DNA of 64,000 bases from Enchytraeus crypticus (Eukaryota; Annelida; Clitellata; Enchytraeida; Enchytraeidae): contig CAJHZI010000609.1 of the NCBI GenBank assembly GCA_905160935.1, forward strand, positions 476,501 through 540,500, written 5' to 3'. Position 1 is the first letter of the stretch. The number at the start of each line of letters is the position of its first letter. The translations under genes were made by a program, and so were the position numbers. Positions 22,901 to 47,713 of the stretch are shown piece after piece. The notes under the pieces were generated by a model. That model had not been told where the DNA came from, ran no database searches, and saw only the letters and a list, made by a program, of their open reading frames with translations.

Positions 22901-25719
22901 TAGAGATATATTTTAGAATAGAATACTGAGCTCGCGAAGTACTATGAACACTGCCATCTAAGTATGTTTGATAAGTGTCCACGTGTATGTGTCGATATGC
23001 TAGTTTTACGCGTCTAGCAAGTATGAAAAGTTTTTATTCCATATAATGTCACTTTTTCACAATTTATTCATAGAATTTTGTGGCATATATTTAGATTTTA
23101 TATACGTTTCAGTTTTTGAAATTCGATTTGGTATGTTTATGTGCGCTAATTGAACTCTTCAGTGTGGCTTTGGAAAAAGCTACATGAGAGCAGAGATGTT
23201 ATTATATATGTTGATGCTTATATTTATAAATTTCAAATTTGAGTTGTATTTGGATGCCTGATTGGTTCTTGTAAAAAAGGTGTGAGTTTGTATGATTTGT
23301 AACTATTTTATTAACTGCATGCCATTAGTAAGGAAATATTTTCATTTTTTCTGATTCGCCCTTTTGGTTGAGCTCTTAAATGAGTGTCCTAGTGAAACTT
23401 ATTTTAGAATTTTTTGTAGATAAGATTAATTCAGCGTCTGCTCTGACTGATTGTTGCCTCAGTTGGCATAAGTGATCGTCAAACGATACGAACTAAAATA
23501 AAAAGTCGCTGTCATAGTACTATCAAATATTTAATTTAGATTATGATTATCTACGATGCTGTGGGATTAACAAAGTAAAGCTTGCACATGCCACTGAAGT
23601 GATCAAGTATCTAAGGTGCTGTGTTATTAACAAAGTAAAGCGTGGACATGCTTCTGAAATTATCTAGTATCTTAGATGCTGTGTGATTAAGTAAAGCTTG
23701 CACATGCTTCCGAATTGAACTAGTATCTGAATGTCATATTTTAAGAGTATTGAACTAACCGACGCGCTGTATTCTAGTGACCTGCGCTGTATTCTAGTGT
23801 AACTGTTAATCGCACAAAGTATTCCATGTAGTTAAAACCGAATACGTGTTCTGCAAGTATTTTTTTAACTGTATTATTAAGTTGTAGTTTTTCAAGTGTA
23901 ATAAGAAAGCCTTTAAAATATTTTAATGACACCGAAGCATCATAGCAATTTGTATGATTACTGTGTCAAGTGAAATGTACAGCGTGAATTGTAGAATGTA
24001 AAATAGAAGAATTTTATAGTTAACTATTTGTGAAAGCCAAATGCAAATTTTAGTTAATGAAAAAGTGACATCTGTAGATATTCAAACACTAACAAATAAA
24101 AATGGGTGGGTTATTGACAATTGTTTTAAAGCAGGCCCACTACAAGATTCACAATTTTTGTGGAGTGTACCTCATTGTATTCTGGCCTTAAGCTAAGTAT
24201 CCAACGACTTGCCACAGTGGGATTTCAGTTAGATTTGAGAGTTTCCATTTAGAATATTATTGCACCAGCACACCATCAACGCTTCAAGTTATCTTTAAGA
24301 GGTACCATTTGTCCGGACGATATTTTTAGATAAAGTCATGTTAGCGAATCCTTTGTCGTACACTTTATTGAGTTACCCTATCTGTAGCCCTGTGCACTTA
24401 GGTAACTATAGCTACTTAATTAACTAATAAAGTCTGTGTTTTATTAGCCAATGATGATGATGGGGCCAGGCATGGTGCCTATGATGAACATACAACAACA
24501 GCAGCAGCAGTACATGGCTCAGCAGCAGAACGGCATGCCAGCAGCAGCTGCTATGAGTGGCATGCATGCTAACGGTGTAGCACCTCAACAGTACGCCATG
24601 CCACAGCAGCAGATGTATGGCATGCAGCAGGTTTGTACTCTCACGCTCTAACTAGAATCAACTTCGCAAATATTGTAAATAAATAAAATAAATATTGTAT
24701 TATATTATTACTTAAATATTGCTCTTCTGAATCAACATGGAATAAACTACCAGCATCGCTGCGAAATGAACTCTGAACATTTTCCTTTAAATCCAAGCTT
24801 AAAACATTTTTATTTAGTAGAGTGGATTGGGATTAGTGTGCTGCCTTCTTTTTCCCGTACCTACGATTGCAAGTGTTGCTTATACACATCGGTGCTCTTA
24901 AGTGCATACTACTACTACTACTACTAGTTGTCCGATAATTAATAGCTCATAAATCCTCTGTCCAATAATATGTATAGATTACGTTTTAATGCATGGTCTC
25001 GTATATTGATAGTCCACTGATTGCTACACCTGGCTCAGCTGAATAGAATGGTCCCATATTGATTCAAAGGTGTGAATATCAAATAAGATATAAGCATAAA
25101 TTGTGCAACGTTTTGTATTGTCTGTCATTATAAGGAATATCTTCTGCCGCCCATTCTGGTCATGAATCTACTTTATATATATTCGATCAAACTGGGAAAT
25201 CTTATATATATATGACCAACTACTAATTGTAGTACTAGAATTAACTGTGGTTTGACTAAATACTTTGTCTGTATGAAACTTCAGGTCCTCTGATATTAAT
25301 TTAAGCTGGTAAGCTAATGTTAACGTCACTTTCCTCACTCGAAAGCGATATCAGTGACGGGAGAGTCCATGATTTATTTATTGATGCTCAGCAGCAGTAA
25401 CAATATTAATATTTTTGCTGATACTTATTGATATCAATTATTACATCATTTTTGTGAGGAAACTGGACCCTAAATGTCAGCTATTTAGCTTAACTTATTG
25501 GTCGTTTGAATTGCTGATATGTTGTTACAGATTCAGAATCAGATGGGCTCGATGACCCTAGCACAGGACCCTACGGGGGGAATGGGGGGTGCCTATATGA
25601 GCCAGGTGGGGCAGGCCGGTGTGGCCCCTATGGCTGGTGGGCAGGGTGGGTGGGTGCAGCACCCCTCAATGGCTACATATCAGGTTCCTGCAGCTGCTGC
25701 TGGAAATGTTTGGCAATGA
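12243..25719 (+). CDS. SMAP-family ArfGAP (stromal membrane-associated protein-like)
   Basis: Ten exons join in phase: 12243-12354, 13622-13755, 14610-14695, 15383-15467, 18409-18474, 19973-20153, 20825-21076, 21655-21773, 24448-24630, 25531-25719 (TGA). The product is about 468 aa, close to vertebrate SMAP1. The ArfGAP zinc finger is Cys31, Cys34, Cys51, Cys54 (CVDC-x16-CIRC). The arginine finger is Arg59 in [10 protein letters not shown], and NFRRPQSDQ closes the domain. A Pro/Ser-rich linker holds IDLLGL at residues 216-221, which matches the clathrin-box motif of the family, then [11 protein letters not shown], then Met/Gly/Gln-rich exons with a polyQ/polyA stretch. SMAPs stimulate GTP hydrolysis on Arf1/Arf6 in clathrin-dependent endocytosis and endosome/TGN transport. 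ATG 12243 is chosen because it opens a family-like N terminus (NKERQEKFQ) and exon 1 ends at a strong donor (gtaagt). The exon 7 donor (gtgtaa, after 21076) is chosen by phase and is less certain. Confidence 0.95.
13190..13400 (+). repeat. tRNA-like head of a further SINE-type repeat
   Basis: ggatttagctcacttggtta is a good A-box segment. No clear B box follows; the body runs to ggcaacgattactaataatc. It lies in intron 1 of the SMAP gene. The class is tentative. Confidence 0.45.
14717..15055 (+). repeat. 23-bp minisatellite starting about 20 bp after the SMAP exon 3 donor
   Basis: The unit aatcattcaatcatctcatat plus ag is repeated about 14 times with few changes (aaacatc, agtcatc, agcaact variants). 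Confidence 0.95.
15738..15840. repeat. (TA)n microsatellite
   Basis: About 100 bp of TA with two TG interruptions, in the SMAP intron between exons 4 and 5. Confidence 0.95.
16925..17030. repeat. (TA)n microsatellite
   Basis: Interrupted TA run in the same SMAP intron; the region around it shows no other structure. Confidence 0.95.
17529..17661 (-). mobile_element. SINE A, diverged
   Basis: On the minus strand it shows ggctggagcc, the GGTTCAAATCC equivalent (seen as ggatttgaaca, one change) and the body around gatgtcagtgacg. It lies in the intron between SMAP exons 4 and 5. Confidence 0.7.
18600..19495 (+). pseudogene. Decayed LINE reverse-transcriptase region
   Basis: Across several frames I read [11 protein letters not shown] (the degenerate RT F/YADD block), [27 protein letters not shown] and [10 protein letters not shown]. 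This order is typical of the second half of RTE/CR1-like LINE ORFs. Many stops show it is old. It lies in the intron between SMAP exons 5 and 6. Confidence 0.75.
20413..20660 (+). repeat. Repeat B, near full-length
   Basis: It contains gagccactgaagaatagacc, aaccacctcagaagc, ccaagctgtaggctgc, gtatggataaggcatagac and the end ttggacctgccactaggcag. It lies in the intron between SMAP exons 6 and 7. Confidence 0.75.
21140..21300. repeat. Dispersed repeat, related pieces at 50089-50132 and 62815-62885
   Basis: attgctcgaattgttttatc and ctggggtaaaa recur at 62838-62882. The part aagg-ttaac-tcc-tttcctca followed by aaggatgatgtcagg recurs at 50089-50130. It follows SMAP exon 7. Confidence 0.55.
22453..22653 (+). 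CDS. Possible cassette exon of the SMAP-like gene
   Basis: Inside the 2.7-kb intron between SMAP exons 8 and 9 there is an open reading frame from 22369 to 22728. Its middle has protein-like, low-repeat composition rich in Ser, Thr, Pro, Gln and Trp ([38 protein letters not shown]), like SMAP tails. An AG at 22451-22452 and a GT at 22654 would give a 67-codon exon in phase 0, the phase of both neighbouring exons, so it could be included or skipped without a frame change. The polypyrimidine tract is poor and the donor (CAGgttttt) is weak. It could also be a fragment of an unrecognised element. I do not know a homologue. Confidence 0.35.
23545..23735 (+). repeat. Three imperfect tandem copies of a ~65-bp unit
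   Basis: gatgctgtgggattaac, then aaagtaaagcttgcacatgc and a gtatct end, recur at about 23552, 23615 and 23677. They lie in the SMAP intron between exons 8 and 9. A shorter duplication (tgcgctgtattctagtg) follows at 23764-23799. Confidence 0.85.
24721..24925 (+). mobile_element. LINE 3'-end fragment with TAC tail
   Basis: The frame [14 protein letters not shown], then [12 protein letters not shown], is the typical C terminus of CR1/L2-type LINE ORF2, interrupted by one stop. It ends in a short (TAC)n run at about 24906-24925. It lies in the SMAP intron between exons 9 and 10. Confidence 0.75.
25303..25377 (-). mobile_element. SINE A, 5'-truncated
   Basis: Only the tail half remains (ctaatgttaacgtcac, gaaagcgatatcagtgacgg). 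It lies in the SMAP intron between exons 9 and 10. Confidence 0.7.
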
Positions 25720-25754
25720 TCCCCCCCCATCTCTGGTGGTCTCTCAGTGTGTGC

Positions 25755-25930
25755 TTGTGCATGATTTTAGTGTGCATGTGATTATGCTTTAGTATGTCTG
25801 TAGGTATCTCTTGTGCATGATTTAGCGTGCATGTGACTATGCTTTAGTATGTCTGTTGGTATGTCTTGTATGTCTGAGTGTTATGTGACTATGCTTTATT
25901 ATGTCTGTAGGTAGCCTATCTTTTGTGCAT
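25755..25930 (+). repeat. Tandem repeat in the SMAP 3' region
   Basis: Units of about 50 bp contain ttgtgcatgattta, gtgcatgtgactatgcttta and gtatgtctgtaggta, about three copies. It starts 36 bp after the stop codon, so it is probably in the 3' UTR. Confidence 0.85.
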
Positions 25931-26027
25931 GTCTGAGTTTGTATGTTTATTTCTCTTGGTATGTATCTGCAAATTGAATGAAACAATGCGCATTTATCCC
26001 TTTATGATTTATGTCAATGTTCCGACT

Positions 26028-26033
26028 AATAAA
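26028..26033 (+). terminator. Candidate polyadenylation signal of the SMAP gene
   Basis: AATAAA lies 309 bp after the stop codon. It is the first clear hexamer downstream. No transcript evidence. Confidence 0.4.
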
Positions 26034-26250
26034 AATATTGGTAAAAGTAATATAAGCTTTCATTTTGTTTCCAATTTTTTAAACAAAATCATCCGATTTT
26101 GCTTAATGTACTAATTAAAAGGTAAACATTTTATATATTGATTTCTGCTGCTTCAGTTAATTTTAATATAAATCTAATCTTGGTATTGACTGCCACTATT
26201 TTGAGTGTGATTATTATGTGTGTGATTTTAGTAGTCTTTAACATTCTGTA

Positions 26251-26390
26251 CTTGGTAAAGCTAATAGCTAATGTTAACGTCAGTTTCCTCACTCGAAAAC
26301 GATGTCAGTGACGGGAGAGTCCAGGATTTGAACCCCGCACATACTGATCCGCGGTCGAATATCTTGCCGACATCGCCACTGGCTCCAGCC
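26251..26390 (-). mobile_element. SINE A, near full-length
   Basis: On the minus strand it has the head ggctggagccagtggcgatg, the B box complement ggatttgaacc and the body with gatgtcagtgacggg. It is about 530 bp after the SMAP stop. Confidence 0.85.
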
Positions 26391-27454
26391 AGGTGCATAC
26401 TTGACAAATAATGCGTAGATTTATGTGTCACTCACTGGCGAATGTATGCACGTGCATTAGCAGCTCTCTGTGAATGCATATTGTAGAATATTGTACTCTG
26501 GTGTATTATCATATTATAGTATTGAGTGCACATTAAATCTACGTCGCTCGGTACCATCTTTTGGGTGATGTAAAATTATTTTTAAGGAATTGATTTAGCT
26601 AATGCTTGAAACATTTCTGTGAAAATCCGTGTGTAATATTTAATTAACAAATCAGTGTGTTTGTATGATTGTGTGTTTGTTAGTATAAATGTTGTAAAAA
26701 TAAGTATATGCTGCAAACAGAACTGAACTTTTAATTGTTGTCACTGAAGGTAAAAACATTAGACACAATATTCTGACTAGAATTATGTCTCTAAGTTCTA
26801 TATTCATCAATTCTGCTCTAACAATAGCATTCAATGGACTGACAGTTTGCTAACATCTTAGACAATTTTAGGCTGTATTCAATTGCTGTTTATTTTAGCT
26901 AATAATATGCATAGTGGTGAAAGCGATTATACTTTGCAAGTGTTTGTATTAGTAGGTACTGCTGGTTCAATTACTGGATGTTAATACAGACTCCGCTGTA
27001 GTTAATACAGTGCATGGTAGAAAAGTGGACATTTAATCCAGTTGTTATGCTATGCTTATGCTACGTTGTACGACGAATTCATTTCCATGTGAGTTTCGCG
27101 TTCATTTCTATTGACAAAGTGTATGGTGGAGCGTACATAGTCAATGTGTAGATAGAAACAACTGTGTGCGATTTTATGTAGCCGGTGTTGCCACATGCAC
27201 TGCCGCCTTTATGAACACTTTTAAATCAACACTTGGTTGTTGCTGATTTCCAAGTATTCATCTGTTACACGGTATATTGAACACTTTTCGGATTGTTAAG
27301 ATTTGGATTACTGTTGCAGATGTTTGAAGTCACTGCACATTTTTCTTTATTTTTATGTATGATCTTATATACATGTATGCTGCATGTTATTCATTATATA
27401 TATAGATAAATATATAAAAAAATATATATATACATGTATATATGTATTCATTTC

Positions 27455-27462
27455 CATGTGAG

Positions 27463-27512
<50 letters not shown>

Positions 27513-27530
27513 TTATATATACAGTATATA
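27455..27530. repeat. (TA)n microsatellite
   Basis: TA run in the SMAP to channel gene 1 spacer, with a shorter TA-rich stretch at 27398-27445. Confidence 0.9.
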
Positions 27531-29526
27531 TATTCGGTTTTTTGGCAAGTTTGTTTGAATTTATTATAAAAAATTTCTATTATTAAATTTTCTTTTAGAA
27601 ACTAATTGCAAAAAGGTTTTCAAAGTCTTTGTTGAAAGTAAATAGTGTTCAAACAATTGGAATATACATGTAGATTTTCTGATTGAGTGAACTATAAATA
27701 GTAATTGTTTAGCTGTGTATTTGATAAACTGTACGAGTAATACTATTTTTAAACGTCTGACATATGGGTGTTCGATTGGTTTCTGGATGTTGATTGATTG
27801 ATGAATTGGTGGATTGATTGATTATAAGTATAATAATTTGTATTTTTAACAAAATATTGTAAATAAGCCTCATGAAATCGTTCTGGTAGTATATTGTAAA
27901 ATACGAATAAATGATCTATTGCACTAATACGAATATGTGTAATAATATAATTAATGTAAGGTGTAGAATCACTAAGCAGTTAAATTTAGATATTTTTATT
28001 TCCTAACGTGTCTTGTTTATGATTTCATTTATAAATCTTTAGTGGGAAATTAATGCAAAACATATATTTTGAATCAAGCAATCAATAAAAGTTAATTTTG
28101 TATATTTAACATCTCTGGTTGAAATAAGTGTTTTGTGAATCTACATTTTACTATGTTATACATGAAATCTTATTTAGAATTATGTATCTCTGAGGTTTAT
28201 GCTAAATTAATAAACTACCTGATTTATATGCCAAGTTCATATAATGATAGTAATTATAGTTAGGGATTCAATCTCAAGACGTCTTTAGATATTGAGACAT
28301 GAGCAAGATTCGCGTTACTCGGCGGATGGTAGTAGGCTATTAGTATATACAAGATGCTGTGTAGTAGCGTGTCCTGCACTGTGTACGTTTCTGATATCAT
28401 CGTTGGAAGTATACGGACGTTAAACCTTTATTATTATTGTTATTGCAACTATTTGTTCAGATTTTCATATTCAAACTTTGGTCCTATTTACTTATCCAAG
28501 TCTTGTCTTATAAAAATACAATAAATGTGAATTGGTAGGCTTATCTACTAGTAGGGGCCTACTGATGATAGTAATTTAATTGCTATAGCGAGCATTTCAC
28601 AAAAGAAACACTGGAACATTAACGTCCATGCTTAATATATTTTAGAGATCTTAGCAGTGCTACATTTTTAAGGGCAATGGAAGCTGTTATATTGTTTTAC
28701 GCAAGTGTAATATTGCTAGTAAATTATTTCTGGTTAGAATTCATGTATTTGTTATGAAAATATAACTATTCTTGCTATGTAAACAACAGTAGTAAGTTGT
28801 AGCGTAATTTCCATCAACAGGTTATTTGAGGGGCATCAGCCTGGTAGTGTTTATCCGTGATGGGTTAACTGAATTAATCTGGAAAAAATATACTTATTTT
28901 TGAATTGAGAGAATTAATGGTTTATTATGTTGTTTATTTTATTAACCCCTGAATTATTCTAGCAGTAGATATAGTACTATTAAAATATATTAAGTTGAAA
29001 TTAAATATAGTTTGCATGAATTGTACTTATTAAGCGCCTACATATGTATTTACGGCTCATAGTTTAAAAAAATTTAATTTAATTATTTTTCTTGAAATAA
29101 CTTAATTTAGCTGTAGCTTTTTGGGCCTTGTTTCACTTGAGATTCTTTGCTTCTATGCAAAGAAAGAGCAATGAAATAATGTAGGCCTATTGCTACGAGG
29201 AATTTGTGTATATGGTGCATTCAAAGACTGTTTGTGTATTTCAGAAGTTATTTAGTTATTCTCTATTAGAGGTATGAAATACTACATAAAAATTCTAGTA
29301 ATATTTGTTAAATAGTCTAATGGTAATTATTGAATAACAGTTTGAAAATAAAAAAGATAAAGCCAGAATTTGTTGAAATTCTAAGTTATATTTAATTCAC
29401 AATTTGTAATTGTAGGATATTCACTTCATTCGATACTTAATAAAGTTTACCTTATATACGTTCTGCTTTCCTATCCTGTCTCTATTATTCTATTTTCTAT
29501 GGCTCTCTCTCTCTCTCTCTCTCTAT

Positions 29527-29628
29527 CTAGTGTTCTGCCAAGTGGCTATGCTTTATCCATATCGTAGCTTATAGCTTGGAAATAATATGGCTTCTGAGGT
29601 AGTTTCCCGTTGCCTTCCTCTCCTCTTA
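29527..29628 (-). repeat. Repeat B, partial
   Basis: On the minus strand it matches the family at ggcaacgggaaac, cctcagaagccat and caagctataagctacg, ending in tgccaagtggc. Confidence 0.65.
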
Positions 29629-29787
29629 TGGCCTGTGCAGTTTACAGATGAGCTTCTCTTCAGCCTCCGGGACACAACACGAGAAATGCCTAAATATACA
29701 TGTATATATAATTAATAGTCCACGCCTGTCACCTGAATACTTTAGTAGGAGTTCATAGTATTTGTATCTTGCTCTCTGTGGCTGTTC

Positions 29788-29849
<62 letters not shown>

Positions 29850-29872
29850 ATATACATATATATATATATATG

Positions 29873-29925
<53 letters not shown>

Positions 29926-29947
29926 TGTGTATGTGTATATATACATA

Positions 29948-30001
<54 letters not shown>
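29788..30001. repeat. Long compound (TA)n microsatellite
   Basis: About 210 bp of TA with tg/ca interruptions, in the SMAP to channel gene 1 spacer. ORFs in it (Tyr-Ile repeats) are artefacts. Confidence 0.95.
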
Positions 30002-30783
30002 TTAAATTATCTGTGTAATTCTAATTACTTAGTCTCATGGTCGCCTAATTCACCTGTAACGAAACATTGCAATAAAATAGCTCGATATTTATAATTTCTG
30101 CCAAACAATTATCTATTATTTTTAAATATAAGATTTTCAAAGGCACTTTTGGTAGCCAATCGATGACGATGCTTATTGCCAACATTAATCCATAAAAGTT
30201 ATGTAGGCTATTAGTGGGGATACTGACATCTGATTTCTGGCTGTGCAGAGAAAGAGAGAGAGAGAGAGAAAATATAAATATAAAAACTACTATTCGTGTG
30301 TGTCTTGATAAAAAAAATTAACATCGTTTTGTCCCACAAACGCACATTATTTTCTAGTAACACTAGATTGCAACTGCTAATGGAAATACTCGCTGAGCAA
30401 AAACAAATTCATCATACACGCCTTTTCGAACGTATACACGTTCCAATTAACTCCTACATGATTTAAACTATTTCATTGTTAGCCTACTTATTTTCGCACA
30501 GTGCTATGTCGTCATTGCACTGACTGTTTCAGTTTAATAGATTTTGATGACCTGATACTATTCTATGAAGCATTGAAATGTCTCTATGCTGAATTGTACT
30601 TGATATATGGCTGCCATTAACTGATTTGTAGAACAGGAGAAGATAACTATTAGGATTAAATATTGTTAGCTAGGATTAAATATTGTTAGCTATTGATATG
30701 CGTACTATGATATGAGGAATCGATTACCAATTCATTTAATTCGTCACTGATGACTTATCTTTCTCTCTCTCCCTCACTCTCTT

Positions 30784-30990
30784 AGTGTTATGAAAAGTGG
30801 CAGGTCCAAGGTACACATTCATACTCGAAGCCTCGACTTATCTCTCTCTATCTCTCTCTCACTTTCTCTTAGTGTTATGAAAACTGGCAGGTCCAAGGTA
30901 CATATTCATACTCAAAGACTCGAAGTCTGCTTTCACTGTTCATAAAAAGTACTCTTTTGATCAACAAATTGATCCCTTCTCACAAGGTAA
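30784..30990 (-). repeat. Repeat B end, tandemly duplicated
   Basis: The segment gtggcaggtccaaggtaca occurs twice (about 30795 and 30883), separated by a CT-rich run, followed by the reverse of the aagcagact and ttgatct blocks of repeat B. Confidence 0.65.
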
Positions 30991-32104
30991 TGACTTATTC
31001 ACATCGTATACATCCAATGATGACATACATGAATCAGAAAAATTCCTAATCGCAATAGTGTAGTACTCAATTTTGTTGCTGGTAATATATAACGTATATT
31101 GCTTATTCTCATGAAGGAATTTTTAGTAATTCACGCAGAAATTGAGTATATAAAATAAATTTGTAAATTTATTGGACCAATATTTACATTATTAAAGGAA
31201 AAATACTTTTTCGCAGATTCTCGACAGAGTTTTGAAACTGTGAAATTCATTCAATTTGTGACGTGTAGATGTACTATCGATCAATGCTTTAGTTACTTAC
31301 GTAACGAAAAGGCTTGAAGCCTTCTAATGTTTAATGATGATAGCGGAAACCGTAGGACAAGGCAAAGACTTAAGAAAGAATAAGGCAAAGCGAGAGTTGC
31401 TTAAAAGTTGTAGTTCGTAACTGCAGACAGAAGGCCTATTAGCGTCAGTAGTGGAACGGAATTTTAGTTCAGGTATGATTTTAAGTTAATTAAAGGATGT
31501 AATGTTAAGCTACATGTCTACTAGTAACAGTTACGAAACTACGACACCGTACTTACCTCTGACACAGTCTTTAAGATTAGTTTTACTTGATTCCAGGATA
31601 TTTTTTCAGGTTATGAGATTTTCCGGCGAGGTTTGATCATAGATCATTGTATATAGCGCTTATCAATAAATTATGTGAGATTGAAAAATAATATAATGAG
31701 AGAGAGAGAAAAAGAAATAGAGACAGAGAATGGGAAGAAGGTCATATCAAGACTACAGGACGTTGTGGATTTACCAGCAGGCACATATTCCTCTCTATCT
31801 CTCTCTCTCTCTCAAAGAGAGAAAGAGAGAGAGAGAGAGATGGATGGATATACAGTACGTGTACAGCATATATTTCTCTGAGCTGCATTTACAGATTTAT
31901 TAGGTTCGAGTTGTGTGATACAGGAGTGTGCACTCCTGCATCTTCATGTATTATCCTCATTATTTTATTTTCATATTAGTTATCTTCATGTGCTGACATG
32001 AACTTTGTGCTGGCAGGTAGATGTAAGAATTTTAATTGAACATTATTAGACATCGTATTTATTTATTTTCGTCTTTCAATTACATTGTAGGGTGTTTTCC
32101 AAAA

Positions 32105-44279
<12,175 letters not shown>

Positions 44280-45685
44280 AATCGCCCATAAATGTATTAC
44301 TATTATTAACAGCGAAAATGTATGCAGCAGTGTCATGGCCGAACTCGGTCTTCGAGACTACTTCACAGAAAGAATTCCATAGTAATAAGCAAAATAGCAC
44401 CGTAAATGTAAGACCCATGAAGCACTCTTGTGCATTTACCAACAAATATTCATTAATATCTCTTGCGGTTAAATTGCTTTATCGGAGCTCCATGAGTGAT
44501 TTTGAATTCATCGCTATATTTTAAACTTATGACTTAAGATTGTAAAATTCACTGTAGGGCTACAGTGAGCCCTACAGTGAGCCTCAATAAGCAGACCTGA
44601 CTCAATTGCTATGACCTCCGATGATTTCATTCTTGAAATAGCTTACCATATTCATTGAAATATGAAAAATATGTTGTAAAACTCAGTATAGGCCTTTTCA
44701 ATTTATACCGTATTTATTTTAATTCTAATGAGAGGATTAAAACCTTTTCGAATGCTGGATTTGAAATTATTAATCATTTTTGTGGCGTTTTTCATGAGAT
44801 TGTGCCCCGTTTCTGCTAAAAATATGTTTACCTCGTCGCTAGTGATATTTTCAGGACGCACAGAGATTCCGACGAAACATTTCATTTTCTTTAAGCGTGT
44901 TTTCTCATTTTCTAGCATTTATTTTATTTTCTAAATATTATATTATCTCTTTATTTAAAAACATTTATTCTGCCAACATTTTATTTTGGTTAAAAGATAC
45001 AAATTTTGTAGAAAATGTGAAAGTATTCGTTATTAATATTTAAAATATATATTTAATCAATCATATACTGTACAAATATCTTCTAAATCTAATTATTTCT
45101 AGGGGCGAAGTGAAGCAACAGTATGTTGGCGTGATAAATTTTACTTTTGCTTTAGGTTGTTATATAGATGTAAATTGCTAGAGTTACAGTAGAAATGCCA
45201 TGTACTACATATAGTTATGTATGTATGTATGTAGTTAGGTATTGATACTGATGCTGAATTCTATGTCTTAAATGGTTAAATATAAAATTTTGTGTGGTAT
45301 CTGGAGCGTTAGAAAATATCATTGTAGCCTAAGTAGAACTCTAAAAGTGCTTAATTTTAAAACTTATTTTATATTAAAATATTTCACTTTAAATATTTAC
45401 AATTTACACTCGCGTTTACAAATTATATAAATGCAACTAAACTCATATTTGGGGATATAGCCCGATGAATTGAAGTGCTTAGCATGTTGTTAACATAATC
45501 CCTACACTAATATAAACCATTAATATTTCTACTGAATCACAATTTTTAATGATTGAATAATACTGTAATGAAAATTAAGATATGCTGTACAGAGACGTAT
45601 TTGAAACTTGTGCACAGATGTAATGAAACTTAAGAATTGACGTATGCAGACGTGACGCCTTTATTACTTTAATTTATCTACTGTT

Positions 45686-45950
45686 GGAGAGGATATGGCG
45701 TAACGGTTAGCGTGTTCGCCTCACTCATATGCAAGTGACCTGGGTTCAAAGCTGAGAACAGTCAACGCGCAATCCACGGTCAACCTACAATTCGACATAG
45801 TTCAGGACGTGTTCAATCAAATATTTCACTTCACAAACATGAATATTTTCGGCAGAAAAGAACCTACCAGTCGGCCGAATTCCACAACTAAGTTAAAGAA
45901 TCTCGGTCATACTCGTTTCAAGAGCAACTCTTAGGACGGTCAACAGTGAA
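45686..45950. repeat. tRNA-like head plus the repeat also found at 4385
   Basis: The head has tatggcgtaacggttagcg (A-box like) and GGTTCAAAGCT (B-box like), followed by about 170 bp that contains the inverse of the 4385 repeat. It could be one SINE or two adjacent repeats. Confidence 0.5.
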
Positions 45951-46494
45951 ATGCTGTATAGATTATGAATGAACGAGTTCGACATGCTGATAAAATAAGG
46001 AGATATATAAAATAGGATACATTTCCTCTTATACAATTCTCAAATTTCTTGAAAACGTAGCTGTACTTTACTATCACTTTTTCTATCATACATCTATCTA
46101 TTCAGCTTTTTATAGTCTATCTCTTCAAATTTTAGTTGAGGCCTGATAATTAATATTCTTAACCGCCAAATGTATAATACAGAACTCAGTATCTTGTTCG
46201 ATGATTATTAGATGTGTTATAATAAAATTTTTGCTTTAAAGGAGGTCATATGACCAAAATTAATTGCAATGTTGAAGGTTTATTTTTCATTTTTAAAAAG
46301 AGAAGTAATGGCGTTGAGGTAAAGAAGGGTTACCCTAACACCGTATTCCTAAAACTGCCTACTCCTAGTAAATTCATGTTGCCTTTTTCAACGTCTTCTT
46401 TTTGCTGAAAACTTTCGATACTTAGAAAAAATGGTTCAGCTTCACACAATACACAATTACATACCGTTATTAAATATCGTTACCGGTATTTCAG

Positions 46495-46590
46495 AAAAAG
46501 ATAGTAAGAAAACCTCAAAGACAAAGATTGTGAAAACAATGACGTGGATGACAGTCCTGTATGGATGTATAGGTATGTTGTCCACATATA
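46495..46590 (+). pseudogene. Possible short LINE fragment
   Basis: The frame KIVKTMTWMTVLYGC resembles the IVKTLxWSxxLYGCE block of LINE RTs. It is short and flanked by nothing else recognisable, so this is tentative. Confidence 0.35.
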
Positions 46591-47481
46591 GTAACCGAAA
46601 AAATCTGACAATCCGACGTGGATTTGTCCTAGATTAAGCTGAAATTAATATTAAGAAAATCCTTGACTATCGAATAAAGTTAAACTCTTTGCTGAATCGA
46701 AGGAGCACATTTAGGGGTGAGGGAAGCCAAACAGTGATCAAGAAGATATGTGCCTGAACTTTTCTAAATAAATACAGAGAATGTTTCGTTTTTGCAAATA
46801 TTTATTTTTAACTTTTCCACTATCAGCCAACTTAATAGCTACGCAGAATGTAATTGGATAAAGATTAAAACCTAATTTGTGTAAATTTAGAGCAAATTGT
46901 AAAAAATAGATGTCAATATTGACCTTTGTTAGAGTGTTTTTATTCTAGACGGTGTCCACATTAAACCTGTACTGATGAACCTTTAACCTGGCTTTAGGTT
47001 TAGAAATGTATGGTGCCATTAGGTAACATTAGCAACAATATTTGCAATTACTAAATCAATCGCATAGAAGCAAATAGTATGAGATGAATTACCCGTTAGA
47101 CGCGTGAATTAACGGTGATATTGTGTTTCCAATGCTATTATGAAGCTAATTGATGCAGTAGTGATTGACTGAAGTTAAAAATTACTTTGGAAAGTAGATA
47201 AATGCAGGTTAAATAAATATTACCGGATATATACATAAAAGTATATCGATTACAACTGACACTAACTACAGCAGTGCCTGCATTGGCAAATAGTACCCAT
47301 AAATGTACAAATTATTTTTATTTTCGCAATGACTAATCCAGTATTGGTAAAACATAAGAAATACTCTTAACAAAAGTTATGATGAAGTTGCATGAGCTAT
47401 AAAGGCAACTAAACTCTGTCGCGACTAAATTTAAATTTAATTTTTGAATTCATAATATTTTTTGGAATAGATAGTAATAAA

Positions 47482-47713
47482 GCAAACACGCATTATAGTG
47501 AATAATCAACTATGTTGATATCTATCACTTTTAAAACCACATGTTTAATCTGTTAGGCAATTTAGACCATTTTCCGTATAACCAGTCCAGTGAATGTCCG
47601 AGATTTTACTCTCAGATCAGCGCGGCCGGGATTCGAACCCACGAAGATTTAAATCACCTCAGGATTTGTCATTTAAAACTTCATGACGTTACCCCTACGC
47701 TATTTAGACATTC
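47482..47713 (-). mobile_element. SINE C, near full-length
   Basis: Same structure as the copy at 40830-41062, with B box complement gggattcgaaccc. It lies 90 bp upstream of the start codon of channel gene 2, so it may lie in or near its promoter or 5' leader. Confidence 0.8.

Larger units (their letters stand above)
25720..32104. other. Spacer between the SMAP-like gene and channel gene 1
   Basis: It contains a 3'-region tandem repeat, one SINE A, two partial B repeats, TA tracts and CT/GA-rich runs near 29500, 30765 and 31695-31840. A 20-bp unit is duplicated at 30652-30691 (aggattaaatattgttagct). Between 26400 and 27380 and between 27540 and 29500 I see nothing recognisable. Confidence 0.55.

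Noticed and set aside
29626-30094. Long Tyr-Ile repeat ORFs on both strands (also at 15669-15866, 35595-35903 and 38662-39084)
   Set aside because: They are translations of (TA)n microsatellites, open only because TA repeats lack in-phase stops.
31675-31881. Arg/Glu-rich ORF
   Set aside because: It is a translation of GA/CT-rich simple sequence.
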